60,559 bases of DNA from a virus (IMGVR_UViG_3300020469_005303:1-60559), one strand, 5' to 3'. Positions 8,686 to 17,773 are shown, counted from the first letter of the stretch. Notes: generated by a model from the letters alone, not told the origin. Translations and numbers: made by a program.

Positions 8686-8734
8686 AATATCACAAAATGT
8701 GTATATTATATATATTAATGCGTTTATGTTTACA

Positions 8735-9964
8735 TTATGTAGTTAGTGATTGGTCTTGTAAATTTTCCCAATCTGATATGGTTTTCTTTATTTGTTTAGC
8801 AATGTCATTGCACATTGTTTCGGTTTTAAAATTTTGAGCATCTATAAACTCAAGAAATTCATCCATTTGGATGTCGTTTGCCTTGTATACATCTAGTATC
8901 TTCTTGCTTACTACATTCGGGTCGGTGTAATCGGAATATATATAAGGTGTTTTTTGAGTTCCTTTTAGTACCTTGCAGTGTGGTTCTATTGCATACGTCC
9001 ACTTAGTGTTTATTTGATCAATGAGTCCGCCTGTTTTATTTACAATTATAGGTGTCTTTGTAGCAACTGATTCAAGTGTACATAAACCGAACCCTTCGTT
9101 TGACGAAATATTAATTGTACAATGAGATAAATTATACATATTATTTAATACTTTTTCACTTACGACTTCATTAGAAATTAAAACAGGCAACTCAGGATAT
9201 AAATCATCTAATATTTTATTTAAATTTATACCACGTGATGCCTCGGGATTAGTATGCATAAGCAATACAACATCTTCTTTTTCTTTCTTTTTTAATTTCC
9301 TATAAAACTTTTCAAAACTTATTATTGTATTTGAAATTTCTTTTCTTGCTATATTAGTTCCATTAAAAAACAAAACAAACTTGTAGTTTCTTCCCAAAAA
9401 TGCTTCTCTATTCTTTTTTATCAGTTCACTTTGTTGAGGAAAAAACATAGTAGTATCTACACCATGTGGAGTATAATAAACACTTTTATGATCTGGAACA
9501 ACATTTTTAACACATTCCTCGGTAAGTTTGCTGATACAACTTATAGTTTCACAATTTTCGTAGAAACTCTTCAAAAAAAATGGATAAGGTTTATTGTCCC
9601 ATACATGGTAGTAAAATATAGGACACTGAACACTTGATCGGTATGAACCAAGAATCCATTCAAATCTATGTGGGTCTGTCATTAAAAACAAACAATCACA
9701 TGACTCTTTTTCAATGATTTCACTCAATCTTTCAATTGAACCATATCCGTCTGTACCGTATATCTTAAAATACGCATTATCATTCTCTGTGATTTTTTGT
9801 ATTGTATCCGAAATATCTTCTTCTTTATCTTTTTCTAATCCTGCCGCCATCTGCACAATATCATAATGTCGTGACAAAAAAAGTGAAACGGGGCGTAATA
9901 TATTTGCAACACCAGTTGCTTGTCTTATATCATCTCCTATTATTAATATTTTTTTATTATGCAC
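8735..9964 (-). CDS. Glycosyltransferase family 4-like (GT-B)
   Basis: The 409-residue protein has a GT-B architecture. The N-terminal Rossmann strand is ILIIGDDIRQATGVAN, a linker carries YTPHGVDTTMF, and the C-terminal domain has FNGTNIARKE and the E-x7-E nucleotide-sugar motif (SSNEGFGLCTLE). These are typical of retaining GT4 enzymes. It starts with GTG at 9962-9964; no in-frame ATG lies upstream and no strong ribosome site is visible, so the start is less certain than the family. It is separated from the next minus-strand gene by 49 bases, so it may be a separate sub-operon. Confidence 0.85.
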   Translation of the reverse strand: MHNKKILIIGDDIRQATGVANILRPVSLFLSRHYDIVQMAAGLEKDKEEDISDTIQKITENDNAYFKIYGTDGYGSIERLSEIIEKESCDCLFLMTDPHRFEWILGSYRSSVQCPIFYYHVWDNKPYPFFLKSFYENCETISCISKLTEECVKNVVPDHKSVYYTPHGVDTTMFFPQQSELIKKNREAFLGRNYKFVLFFNGTNIARKEISNTIISFEKFYRKLKKKEKEDVVLLMHTNPEASRGINLNKILDDLYPELPVLISNEVVSEKVLNNMYNLSHCTINISSNEGFGLCTLESVATKTPIIVNKTGGLIDQINTKWTYAIEPHCKVLKGTQKTPYIYSDYTDPNVVSKKILDVYKANDIQMDEFLEFIDAQNFKTETMCNDIAKQIKKTISDWENLQDQSLTT

Positions 9965-10001
9965 ACACTCATAGTATGCTAAATCTTGCGAGTGTCAACA
10001 T

Positions 10002-10199
10002 TTAATACTTGTTGTCGTTATCAAATATTTTTGCTTCATCAAGTTTTTTTTCAAATTTATCATCTTTTAGATACTGCTCAATTGCACGATTAACTAATTT
10101 TTGCAGAGTCATAGGTGAGTCAATTGTCTTTAATTTGAACTTGGAGTAGTTTTCAGACAGAACCTTTACGGTTGTTAACTTGTAATTTGCATCATTCAT
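10002..10199 (-). CDS. Small ribbon-helix-helix-like protein
   Basis: A 65-residue protein with a short strand (YKLTTVKVL) followed by helices (TLQKLVNRAIEQYLKDD). This is the arrangement of ribbon-helix-helix DNA-binding proteins, which repress or regulate transcription as dimers. The ATG at 10197-10199 lies 4 bases after a late-promoter-like motif (10204-10214, minus strand), so the message may be nearly leaderless. The fold call is from pattern only. Confidence 0.5.
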   Translation of the reverse strand: MNDANYKLTTVKVLSENYSKFKLKTIDSPMTLQKLVNRAIEQYLKDDKFEKKLDEAKIFDNDNKY

Positions 10200-10203
10200 T
10201 TAT

Positions 10204-10214
10204 GATAAATATTA
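10204..10214 (-). promoter_or_regulatory. Late-promoter-like motif TAATATTTATC
   Basis: Reads TAATATTTATC on the minus strand and stops 4 bases before the ATG of the 65-residue gene. It matches the TATTTAT core seen before many plus-strand genes, oriented with this gene. Confidence 0.35.
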
Positions 10215-10241
10215 CCTTGTATCAAAAAAAAATTATAAAAA

Positions 10242-10595
10242 TTAAATTTCACTTGTCCACTTGGGTGGATTTAATGGACATTTGCTAGTTGATAGTAAAA
10301 GTTTGCCACTACTACACCCACATTTTAAACATCTGGCAATCTTAGTTTGTTTAATTTCTTGCCAGTATTCACAACTACGACATATTGATAATCTTTTATT
10401 CCATTGTTCACTGCTTACTACAGGACGACCTGCACGTTGCCATTCAACAAGTGCTTTAGATAAATTATTTGCTAAATCAAAAAAACCTACATTTGATTTC
10501 GGTTTACTAGAGTTATTTGAAGTTGACTTATCTGTGTTTGGTTCTGATTTGTCTTCTTCAAGTTTCTTATATCTTTTAAAAAATCTTCGTGCCAT
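10242..10595 (-). CDS. Small zinc-ribbon phage protein
   Basis: The 117-residue protein has a basic N-terminus (ARRFFKRYKK), a low-complexity Ser/Asn/Lys linker (residues 15-35), and a C-terminal cysteine cluster: C72-x2-C75, C89-x2-C92-x-C94 and C106, within CRSCEYW and CLKCGC. This matches small phage zinc-binding proteins of the DUF6171-like type. The function of such proteins is not established. It is transcribed divergently from the 10636 gene with only 40 bases between them, so this is where the strand switch of the window occurs. Confidence 0.65.
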   Translation of the reverse strand: MARRFFKRYKKLEEDKSEPNTDKSTSNNSSKPKSNVGFFDLANNLSKALVEWQRAGRPVVSSEQWNKRLSICRSCEYWQEIKQTKIARCLKCGCSSGKLLLSTSKCPLNPPKWTSEI

Positions 10596-10622
10596 AATTG
10601 TTTGTAATATTATTGAATTAAG

Positions 10623-10632
10623 TATACTTATA
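10623..10632 (+). promoter_or_regulatory. Late-promoter-like motif TATACTTATA
   Basis: Lies in the 40-base divergent gap, ending 3 bases before the ATG at 10636. It differs by one base from TATATTTATA. If it is a -10 element, the downstream message would have almost no leader. Confidence 0.35.
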
Positions 10633-10635
10633 GAT

Positions 10636-10926
10636 ATGGATAATATAACTTTTCAAATTCCAAAAGATAACATTTCTCTAAAAAACGATATTAAAAAAAG
10701 AAAACACGAATACATGAAGCACATATATGAATGCTTCAAGCAAATAAATGAAAATGATATTCCTGACCGACTTAATTTATTTGCATTCAAAAACACTAAT
10801 CTTGAAATTATAGTTAAAAAAGAAAGTTATGAAATTAACTTGAAAAACTTAATAAATTATTTTAGTGATATAGAAGAATACGAAATTTGTACTGTTTTAA
10901 ATAATAAGCTTAATACGCTTAAATAG
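10636..10926 (+). CDS. Hypothetical protein, 96 aa
   Basis: I do not recognise this small lysine- and asparagine-rich protein (MDNITFQIPKDNISLKNDIKKR...). It is predicted mainly helical. The open frame extends upstream over the divergent gene, but ATG at 10636 is the first start not overlapping it and follows a promoter-like motif. It is the first plus-strand gene of the window. The small size and absence of a ribosome site leave some doubt. Confidence 0.5.
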   Translation: MDNITFQIPKDNISLKNDIKKRKHEYMKHIYECFKQINENDIPDRLNLFAFKNTNLEIIVKKESYEINLKNLINYFSDIEEYEICTVLNNKLNTLK

Positions 10927-10990
10927 AATAATATTAATATAGACTTATAAGTATACAAGAACAATACTGTCATAACGTGGAGAAAAACCT

Positions 10991-11746
10991 ATGTCAAGAA
11001 AAAAAACAAAAACTGTAAATAAAAATCTGCTTGCTAATGCTCACATTGAAGAAGGTATGCAAGAAAACCAACTTACTCCACTTAGAAAATTAAAAATAAA
11101 GTTAAACAAAAAGTTTACAGAAAAACAGAAAGAGCTTAACGAAATCGCACTTCGTGAAGATACGAAACTAATTTTCATTGATGGTCCAGCAGGAACAGCG
11201 AAAACGTGGTTAAGTGTATATTGTGGATTGGAATTATTTCAGGAACAAAAAATCGAGGAAATGATATATGTCAGAAGTGCGGTTGAAAGTTCTGATCAAA
11301 AACTTGGTTTTCTACCTGGTGCTCAAGATGATAAGATGGCTCCGTATTTAGAACCATTTAAAGATAAATTAGAAGAATTATTGAATCCAATAGATATAAG
11401 ATACTTACAGGAAGAAGAAAGAATATATGGAATTCCTGTAGGATTCCTAAGAGGTGCTAGTTGGGAAAATAAATTTATCTTGGTAGACGAAGCACAAAAT
11501 TTATCAGAAAAGGAAATGGTTACTATAATGACAAGAATTGGAGAAAATTGTAAGGTATTTATATGTGGTGATGTTATGCAAAGTGATATCGGAAACAGAA
11601 GTGGTTTCAATAGTATACTAGATTTATTTGAAGATCAGGCGTCAAAAGACCACGGAATTCACACCTATAAGTTCACAGAAGAGGATATTGTTAGGAGTGA
11701 ATTGGTAAAATTTATAATTACTAAGTTAAAAAGTTTATCAAAATAA
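10991..11746 (+). CDS. phoH: PhoH-like ATPase
   Basis: The 251-residue protein has the PhoH family features: Walker A GPAGTAKT (residues 65-72), the conserved YVRSAVE and GFLPG segments, RGASWENKFILVDEAQN with Walker B at 162-168, and GDVMQSD. PhoH-like proteins are single-domain P-loop NTPases common in marine and T4-like phages. Their phage role is unresolved, with RNA or nucleotide metabolism suggested. The N-terminal 40 residues are basic and disordered. GGAG precedes the ATG at a normal distance. A late-promoter-like motif overlaps the stop codon. Confidence 0.92.
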   Translation: MSRKKTKTVNKNLLANAHIEEGMQENQLTPLRKLKIKLNKKFTEKQKELNEIALREDTKLIFIDGPAGTAKTWLSVYCGLELFQEQKIEEMIYVRSAVESSDQKLGFLPGAQDDKMAPYLEPFKDKLEELLNPIDIRYLQEEERIYGIPVGFLRGASWENKFILVDEAQNLSEKEMVTIMTRIGENCKVFICGDVMQSDIGNRSGFNSILDLFEDQASKDHGIHTYKFTEEDIVRSELVKFIITKLKSLSK

Positions 11747-11754
11747 TATTTATA
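11744..11754 (+). promoter_or_regulatory. Late-promoter-like motif TAATATTTATA
   Basis: Begins in the phoH stop codon. Together with TATATTTATA at 11774-11783 it forms a tandem pair before the tail-fibre gene at 11810. Confidence 0.3.
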
Positions 11755-11773
11755 GAACATAAAACAATATATG

Positions 11774-11783
11774 TATATTTATA
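11774..11783 (+). promoter_or_regulatory. Late-promoter-like motif TATATTTATA
   Basis: An exact copy of the consensus, 26 bases upstream of the ATG at 11810 in a 63-base non-coding gap. It is the best-placed candidate for transcription of the fibre block. Confidence 0.45.
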
Positions 11784-11809
11784 CTTTCACAGACTTTTAA
11801 AAATTTGAA

Positions 11810-13705
11810 ATGGCCAATCAGAAAATTACAGACTTGAATAGATTAAACAATCTTGAGGCAGATGACCTTTTTATTGTTGTCGATACTGACTCAAAGTCAA
11901 ACTCAGCATCACCAACCGGAGAGACTAAAGGTATATCAGCTGGATCACTTGCATCTGAATTAAATAAGATTGCAAATAACGAAGTTGGAATTGATTTTAA
12001 GCACCTTAGAGATGTTCCAAATTCATATGATGAAAACAAAGGTGGTTATATAAAAATTAACAACGATGGAACAGGAATAGAATTTACCGATTCACCCGGT
12101 GCATCTGAGCAAGTATTTGCAGGATCATTTTTAGAAGACCGAGTAAATGGACAATTGCAATCATATGCAATTGGAGATATTTTATATGTATCAAGCAACA
12201 ATAAGTTCTCTAAAGCAAGTTGCACTAGTTTGGAAATGTCAGAAGCTGTAGGTATTATCAGAAAAATAAAATACACAACCGACTCAACTGATGTAAACAA
12301 ACTTATAGAAAAAGTAAGTGTAGTATTTAATGGATACATTGAATTTCAATGGGATACTAGTATTTTGGGTGGACCTTTGTCAATTGAAAGCAGACCAATT
12401 GATCCAGATGATACTTCTATAACCCGAGTATACGACAAGCAATTATTTGAACCAGGAAAAACCTATTTCCTCGGTACATCGGGTAGTTTAATGAGTTTAG
12501 ATCCTGCGGAACTTGTAAGTCTTGACACAACCGTATCAAAACCTATGGTAGTTGCCACATCAAAAACAACAGGTATACTTATGAACTATCGTGGACTTGT
12601 ATGTTCTTCTGATGAACAATCAAACAAATTTGTTATATACGAACCATCTGCGTGTAATAGTATTAAAACAGGCGATGTATTAAGAATAAAACGATCAAAG
12701 GTTAGAACATCAGTTGACAACTTCACTATATCATCCGAATATGATAATTCCTTATTATCAGAAAATGTTTTACCAAACTTTTTGGGAAGAGAAAGTGGGA
12801 CCACAGAGTATGCACTGTGCAATTCGGCATCTCAACAAAAAACACTAACTACCAACAATAATCAAAATCCACCAGTTGAAGATGATAATTACGGATGTAA
12901 TATGTTAGGTGTTGTTATAAACTCAACTAGTGACTTTTTTGAAATTCAGACAAGTGGTATGGTAGAATTTATAGCACCTGAATATGAATCATCGGAAACT
13001 ATTACACTACCGAGTGGTGACCAACAAGCAGTCAATAAGGAAATTGTAGACGGACTTTTTAAAACAGGATACACTTATTATATTGAATCGTTCCCAATAA
13101 ACAGTGACCAACTTGCATCCACAAACCAAACAACAGAATTAAGAAATTCAGTTTACGATTACGCACCCGAAGAGTTAAGTGAATATTACACTGATGAAGA
13201 AACAGGTAACCTATCTGTTTTAGGGCAAAAGTTAGTACCACTGTTGGATGGAACTTCACCTTTTAGAAATACGACAATAATTGATCCATTTGTAAGAGAC
13301 CACACAACAGGTAAAGTTATATCATATTCAAAACCAGCATTTTATGCCGTGTCACCCAATAAAATATTAATTTTAAACCAACCTGCATACCCTAACCCAA
13401 AAGACAGATGTAACGCAGTTGATCCTACAACATGGACTCCATGTGCATATGAATCACGAGAGTCACAAAGTTATACAATAAATCGTCCACGTGAATTTAC
13501 CGGACAAACAGAACTTGAAAAATTTTCTAGTGATTTCCTAAAAATTGCATGGCCAGAAGCAGGAACAAACGACAGAGGAGTCATAACATTTATTATTGAA
13601 TATACCCAAAACAACGAAGAAGTAACAAAATTTGAATCACATGAACTAGTAAAACTCGACTCAGTTGATGGATCAAACTGGAACTACGTAAGGAAACTTT
13701 CATAA
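11810..13705 (+). CDS. Tail-fibre-like virion structural protein, 631 aa
   Basis: The N-terminus (ITDLNRLNNLEADDLFIVVD) is the short motif that often opens phage tail-fibre and decoration proteins. After it come Gly/Thr/Ser-rich beta segments. A module around residues 195-260 (GKTYFLG..., then KPMVVATSKTTGILMNYRGL) also occurs in the 14108 gene. It contains scattered cysteines but no enzyme motif. It is followed, with a 1-base overlap, by a 130-residue protein, so the two are probably co-translated. The role, as host-recognition fibre or short tail structure, is inferred from composition and context. Confidence 0.7.
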   Translation: MANQKITDLNRLNNLEADDLFIVVDTDSKSNSASPTGETKGISAGSLASELNKIANNEVGIDFKHLRDVPNSYDENKGGYIKINNDGTGIEFTDSPGASEQVFAGSFLEDRVNGQLQSYAIGDILYVSSNNKFSKASCTSLEMSEAVGIIRKIKYTTDSTDVNKLIEKVSVVFNGYIEFQWDTSILGGPLSIESRPIDPDDTSITRVYDKQLFEPGKTYFLGTSGSLMSLDPAELVSLDTTVSKPMVVATSKTTGILMNYRGLVCSSDEQSNKFVIYEPSACNSIKTGDVLRIKRSKVRTSVDNFTISSEYDNSLLSENVLPNFLGRESGTTEYALCNSASQQKTLTTNNNQNPPVEDDNYGCNMLGVVINSTSDFFEIQTSGMVEFIAPEYESSETITLPSGDQQAVNKEIVDGLFKTGYTYYIESFPINSDQLASTNQTTELRNSVYDYAPEELSEYYTDEETGNLSVLGQKLVPLLDGTSPFRNTTIIDPFVRDHTTGKVISYSKPAFYAVSPNKILILNQPAYPNPKDRCNAVDPTTWTPCAYESRESQSYTINRPREFTGQTELEKFSSDFLKIAWPEAGTNDRGVITFIIEYTQNNEEVTKFESHELVKLDSVDGSNWNYVRKLS

Positions 13706-14097
13706 TGGGATCATTATACGACATAGGAAACTTTAGATACAAACACTTTACATTCTTTTCGTGCAAAACTGATAATAATGAAGGTTGTGATGGATCACCA
13801 CCAAACTCAATTGATGATAACGGAAACGATGTAGATGAAATAATTGGATTTTTAGACAGAGTATGGCCACACAAAGGAATTTTTATAGGTGATAGTTCCG
13901 AGGGAGATTACTGTTTTGTTACTTATGTCACTCAAACTTCTGAAAAAATTGAAGTCAAGCAAATTTATGTATACAAAAGAGTTCGTGCAATTAATGTATC
14001 AGAAAGTACAACATCAGCTACCAAGTATATATTACAATGGGAACGTGTAATTGACCCAATAAGATCACTTAAACCAGGAATTACACAAAATATTTAA
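13705..14097 (+). CDS. Hypothetical virion-associated protein, 130 aa
   Basis: The ATG shares one base with the preceding stop (TAATG), a clear coupling signal. The sequence has an aromatic N-terminus (YDIGNFRYKHFTFFSCKT), an acidic Asn/Asp loop, and beta-like segments ending VRAINVSE...YILQWERVID. I do not recognise a family. Its place between two fibre-like genes suggests a small fibre connector or a trimerisation subunit, but this is context only. Confidence 0.6.
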   Translation: MGSLYDIGNFRYKHFTFFSCKTDNNEGCDGSPPNSIDDNGNDVDEIIGFLDRVWPHKGIFIGDSSEGDYCFVTYVTQTSEKIEVKQIYVYKRVRAINVSESTTSATKYILQWERVIDPIRSLKPGITQNI

Positions 14098-14107
14098 GGA
14101 AACGGTT

Positions 14108-16330
14108 ATGTCAAATTCAGCATTCAATATGTCAAAGTGTGGATCGAGTGGAGGTCGTGGAGGTGCTTGTAACCCAAGTGGTTGGGCAAAAATACAAGCA
14201 ACAGACGGAAACGAGATAACAATAGTGTCAGATGATAAACTCAGAAGTGCTCTTCGTGAAATCCACAAAGATTACTATGGTGACAACAAGGAAGTTGGAG
14301 GACTTAGTTCAGTAAAAGACCATGTTGAGTTAGTATATGATTGTCCCAAAGCAGGTGATGCCATTTACTACAATCCTACTAAAAACGGGTGGGACTTAGC
14401 TTCTGCCGAACTAGACAACTCAAACTATTTTGATACAGAGAGATTAATTGAATCACTAGCAGTAGTTGAAAAAGTATTAGTAGAATGTAAAGAGGGTGAC
14501 ACCAATAACCGAACCGAAGCACGTGTTGTTTTTTTCGGAAAAGTAACATTTCCTGAAGAATCATCAAAATTACAACCTGGTATAGTTTATTATTTGGCAG
14601 ACACACTTGCACTTTTGAATGAATCACAAGAAACAAACAGACAATCAGTTACATCTGGATTGGTTGACACAGGAACATGGAAGAGAGTTGGATCAAATGT
14701 AGTACATTCAAATTATGAACCAACTATAAGCAAACCTGTGTTTGTTGCAACAGGAGATCATACTGCAATAGTCACAAACTACAGACCATTAACAGGATCT
14801 CCAACAGGTGGACGAGAATTATCAGAAGAGTACAAGGTGAGAATTGATCCCCATATCTATACAGAATCAGATTCTGGAAACATTTTATACACAGGATGGA
14901 AAATCCGAGTGGAGAACACCGGCACGGTCACAAGCAGAAATAATCTTGTTCTTGAAATTACATACAACAAACTTGAAGGACCACAAGAATCACGTGAATA
15001 TGGTGAGGGAAGTGAATCTAAACCTACACTTATGGGATCAGAGACATACGTGTATCATATTGACATTGGGGTGCTTCATAACGAAGCAGAAGCAAATGTA
15101 AAAGACGATGATACTATCGTGTCATACAAAGTAATTGACTTTATTCCTACATCATTTATAGAAAACACAGGTATTGGAGAAGTAAACGTAAAACTTAAGG
15201 TAATGACACAGTCTACCGCAAATATTAGTTTTAATGACAGATACAATTCACCTGAAGTTTTACTGGCAAACGCAGATGACATAAAAACAAGTCGACTTGT
15301 ACCCACACTTGAGTGGACAGGAAGTTGTGCAGACAACCTTCAAAACGATAATGATATATATGTTAAGGGAAGCACAATCTTACCCGCAAGTGATGTCAAG
15401 TACGAAGAAGGTTCTGTGTTTGAAGTCAAGTTAGTTGACTCAAAAACTCCATCAGTTGGCAGTGATGACGTTTACGAATTTAAAGTTCCAATGCCATATA
15501 ATATAGGATTCAAAATAGATTCATTGATAGAGAACAGTGACGGAGACTATGAGAACGATGATGAATGGACAGCGGTCACGGGTACATTTAAACTTTCACT
15601 ACCAAGTAAAGAAGTAATTGAAATTATACCTGTAAGTTCAAGTGGACAAACTGTAGTAGAAAAAATACTTAGAATTTCCGCTGTCACTTTAGACGGAAAC
15701 ACACTTCCTTCTACACACTGGGCAAATCAATATTCAACAAGTCAACTTAAAAACAACCGAGTAGTATGTTTATCAAACTCATGTTGTATTGACGAATTTG
15801 AGCAATTCATACCAGATAACTCAGCAAGTATAGAAAAAAGCATTACTTCAATTCTTACCAACGGAGACTCGCAATTAATAAACAACAAGGATGGTGCTAC
15901 ATTTTATAGTAAATCTGTAAATGCTCAGTCTTGGCAAGGAACAAAGAGCAGATTGGCATTATCGTGGAAAAACTTCAGAGAAAACACAGTCTTCTGTTAT
16001 CCTGCGGTTGATAATGGTTCTGAACCTGCATTTATGACAATTTATGCAGACGAAGCACGAATAATAGAATCGATTGAAAATCACGAAAAAACAGATAACG
16101 AATCTGCATTTTACGATCCGAGGTATACGATTATGGAGGTAGGTGCTCAAAACACCCTCAATGGACAATTAGTAAGAGTTACTGTAAATTCAGGATCAAA
16201 AGTAGCAGACGCACCAGAAACGTGTTTCGTATTTAAGTTCTCTGGTAGTATCAAGGGTACACACTTTACATTAAGAGAATTAAAACACTTTGATCCATCT
16301 TACTCTGAAAGACAAATTAGCAAAACATAG
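14108..16330 (+). CDS. Tail-fibre-like protein with C-terminal SWKNFRE module
   Basis: This 740-residue protein has a Gly-rich N-terminus and a module around residues 150-240 (PGIVYYLAD..., KPVFVATGDHTAIVTNYRPL) shared with the 631-residue protein. Beta-rich regions follow. Residues about 596-733 form a module (ALSWKNFREN, PAFMTIYADEA, GTHFTLRELK) that recurs in the giant proteins at 30055 and 44226. AAGGA sits before the ATG. The protein is probably an adhesin or fibre, and the shared module suggests a common ligand or assembly surface. A glycosyltransferase gene starts within its stop codon. Confidence 0.7.
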   Translation: MSNSAFNMSKCGSSGGRGGACNPSGWAKIQATDGNEITIVSDDKLRSALREIHKDYYGDNKEVGGLSSVKDHVELVYDCPKAGDAIYYNPTKNGWDLASAELDNSNYFDTERLIESLAVVEKVLVECKEGDTNNRTEARVVFFGKVTFPEESSKLQPGIVYYLADTLALLNESQETNRQSVTSGLVDTGTWKRVGSNVVHSNYEPTISKPVFVATGDHTAIVTNYRPLTGSPTGGRELSEEYKVRIDPHIYTESDSGNILYTGWKIRVENTGTVTSRNNLVLEITYNKLEGPQESREYGEGSESKPTLMGSETYVYHIDIGVLHNEAEANVKDDDTIVSYKVIDFIPTSFIENTGIGEVNVKLKVMTQSTANISFNDRYNSPEVLLANADDIKTSRLVPTLEWTGSCADNLQNDNDIYVKGSTILPASDVKYEEGSVFEVKLVDSKTPSVGSDDVYEFKVPMPYNIGFKIDSLIENSDGDYENDDEWTAVTGTFKLSLPSKEVIEIIPVSSSGQTVVEKILRISAVTLDGNTLPSTHWANQYSTSQLKNNRVVCLSNSCCIDEFEQFIPDNSASIEKSITSILTNGDSQLINNKDGATFYSKSVNAQSWQGTKSRLALSWKNFRENTVFCYPAVDNGSEPAFMTIYADEARIIESIENHEKTDNESAFYDPRYTIMEVGAQNTLNGQLVRVTVNSGSKVADAPETCFVFKFSGSIKGTHFTLRELKHFDPSYSERQISKT
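15893..16306 (+). repeat. SWKNFRE module, copy in 740-aa protein
   Basis: About 138 residues at the C-terminus. It keeps the core order FYSK, SWKNFRE, YPAV, FMTIYADEA, YDPRYT, EVGAQNTLNG, GSIKGTHFTLREL. It is diverged from the copies in the 3132-residue protein, so it is not a recent duplication. Confidence 0.8.
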
Positions 16331-17061
16331 TGAAAATGGACATAAGTCTTGTAATTCCTATATTTGATTTGTGTGAATATAGATTAAGGAACTTGGCTTT
16401 TATTTTAAATCACATTAGTGATTCGCAATTGTCACGCAGAATTTATGTTGCAGAGCAGGACTCAAACAACAACAAAAAGTCGCAAGACATAACAAGCAGA
16501 TTTCCAAATGTAAAGCACATTACATTTAATTTAGGTCAATCTAAATTTAATAAATCTAAGTTACTTAATAGATTTGTTGATAATATAACAAGTGAGTTTA
16601 TATGGGTGTGGGATGTGGATGTATATTTGGATGTTGATTATGTCATTTCACAACTACCAAAAAATGTAAAACTAGTACGCCCATTTGAATGCATATTACA
16701 CCTTAACAAATCAGAAAGTGAATATTTGCTCAATACCAATCTTATAAAAATAAAAAATAAAAAAAACAGCAATCATGCATTTGGAAAATATAGTTTCATA
16801 TTAAGCACAAATTACTTTAAACAAATTAATGGGTACGATGAAAATTTTGAGGGGTGGGGATTTCAAGACCTTGATTTAATTTCAAGATTACCAAAAAAAA
16901 TATATACAGGTTATACAAAAAATATTGCATTTCACTTATACCATGTTGAGGCATCAAGAGAAAATTACAATAATAACAAGAAATTGTTTAACGAAAAAGG
17001 AAACTTTAAAAAACTAGTACCAAAACAAAAAAAAGTTCTTGATAAAAAAACTAAACTATAA
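16330..17061 (+). CDS. GT2-like glycosyltransferase in the fibre cluster
   Basis: The 243-residue protein begins DISLVIPIFDLCEYR. It has the DxD motif in WVWDVDVYLDVDY (around residue 97) and the GalT C-terminal-type motif GYDENFEGWGFQDLDL. It has no signal peptide. The start is either the GTG overlapping the previous TAG by one base or the ATG six bases later; no clear ribosome site decides. Its position directly after the fibre genes suggests it may glycosylate fibres or host glycans recognised by them. This is inferred from context only. Confidence 0.75.
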   Translation: MKMDISLVIPIFDLCEYRLRNLAFILNHISDSQLSRRIYVAEQDSNNNKKSQDITSRFPNVKHITFNLGQSKFNKSKLLNRFVDNITSEFIWVWDVDVYLDVDYVISQLPKNVKLVRPFECILHLNKSESEYLLNTNLIKIKNKKNSNHAFGKYSFILSTNYFKQINGYDENFEGWGFQDLDLISRLPKKIYTGYTKNIAFHLYHVEASRENYNNNKKLFNEKGNFKKLVPKQKKVLDKKTKL

Positions 17062-17067
17062 TATAAT
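17039..17067 (+). promoter_or_regulatory. Sigma70-like promoter TTGATA-17-TATAAT
   Basis: TTGATA at 17039-17044 is separated by 17 bases from TATAAT at 17062-17067. The ATG of the HD-domain gene is at 17076, so initiation there would give a nearly leaderless message. It overlaps the 3' end of the glycosyltransferase gene. In A+T-rich DNA such matches can occur by chance. Confidence 0.35.
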
Positions 17068-17075
17068 AGTTTATT

Positions 17076-17747
17076 ATGAAAAAATATACAGAATCAGAAT
17101 TGCAAGATAATTACTACAATTTTTTAAAATTTATAGAGAATACATTTGAAGGAGACAGACAAGAAAAACTATTACATATGTTTGGAACTGATGAAGGTTG
17201 CCTTGGACTACGGGCACTAATTTCTCCTGCAAGTAGCATTGACAGATTTCACAATGCGTATGATGGTGGATATATAGACCATGTGCTTGGTGTGTGTAAA
17301 ACTGTGCGTGGAGTAAAGGTGTTGCTTCAAAGTATTGGTGCAAATATAGATTTTACAGATGATGAAATGATGTTCGCTGCGTTTAATCACGACCTTGGTA
17401 AACTTGGCTCACTCGATGGTGAACAATATGTACACAATGATAGCGAGTGGCATCGCAAGAACCAAGGTAAACTATATAATATTAATCCTGATATTCATTG
17501 GATGTCTGTTACTGACAGGACTATATGGTTACTTCAGCAATTTGAAATCAAGATTACTGAAAAAGAATTTTTGGGAATAAAACTATCAGACGGTATGTAT
17601 GATGAGTCAAATCCACAATACTTAAAAGCATTCTCAAAAGAGGTTGGGTTGAAGACTGAACTTCCAAGAGTAATTCATTGGGCAGATCACATGACTTGTC
17701 TTGCTGAAAAATCAAACATGGAAGATATAATGAAATTTAATCCATGA
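17076..17747 (+). CDS. HD-domain phosphohydrolase
   Basis: The 223-residue protein carries HD-superfamily motifs: GGYIDHVLGV (His69), AAFNHDLGKLG (His105-Asp106) and a late WADHM motif supplying the last metal ligand. HD proteins hydrolyse phosphate esters such as nucleotides or (p)ppGpp. The substrate is not evident here. The N-terminal 50 residues are helical. A 14-base gap separates it from the glycosyltransferase, and a sigma70-like promoter precedes it, so it could be expressed independently of the late genes. Confidence 0.8.
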   Translation: MKKYTESELQDNYYNFLKFIENTFEGDRQEKLLHMFGTDEGCLGLRALISPASSIDRFHNAYDGGYIDHVLGVCKTVRGVKVLLQSIGANIDFTDDEMMFAAFNHDLGKLGSLDGEQYVHNDSEWHRKNQGKLYNINPDIHWMSVTDRTIWLLQQFEIKITEKEFLGIKLSDGMYDESNPQYLKAFSKEVGLKTELPRVIHWADHMTCLAEKSNMEDIMKFNP

Positions 17748-17773
17748 AGCTTAATAAAATTTACTTCTTATAG

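Noticed and set aside
17076-17747. HD-domain protein considered as a Cas3-type nuclease
   Set aside because: It lacks a helicase domain and there is no CRISPR array or other cas gene in the window.
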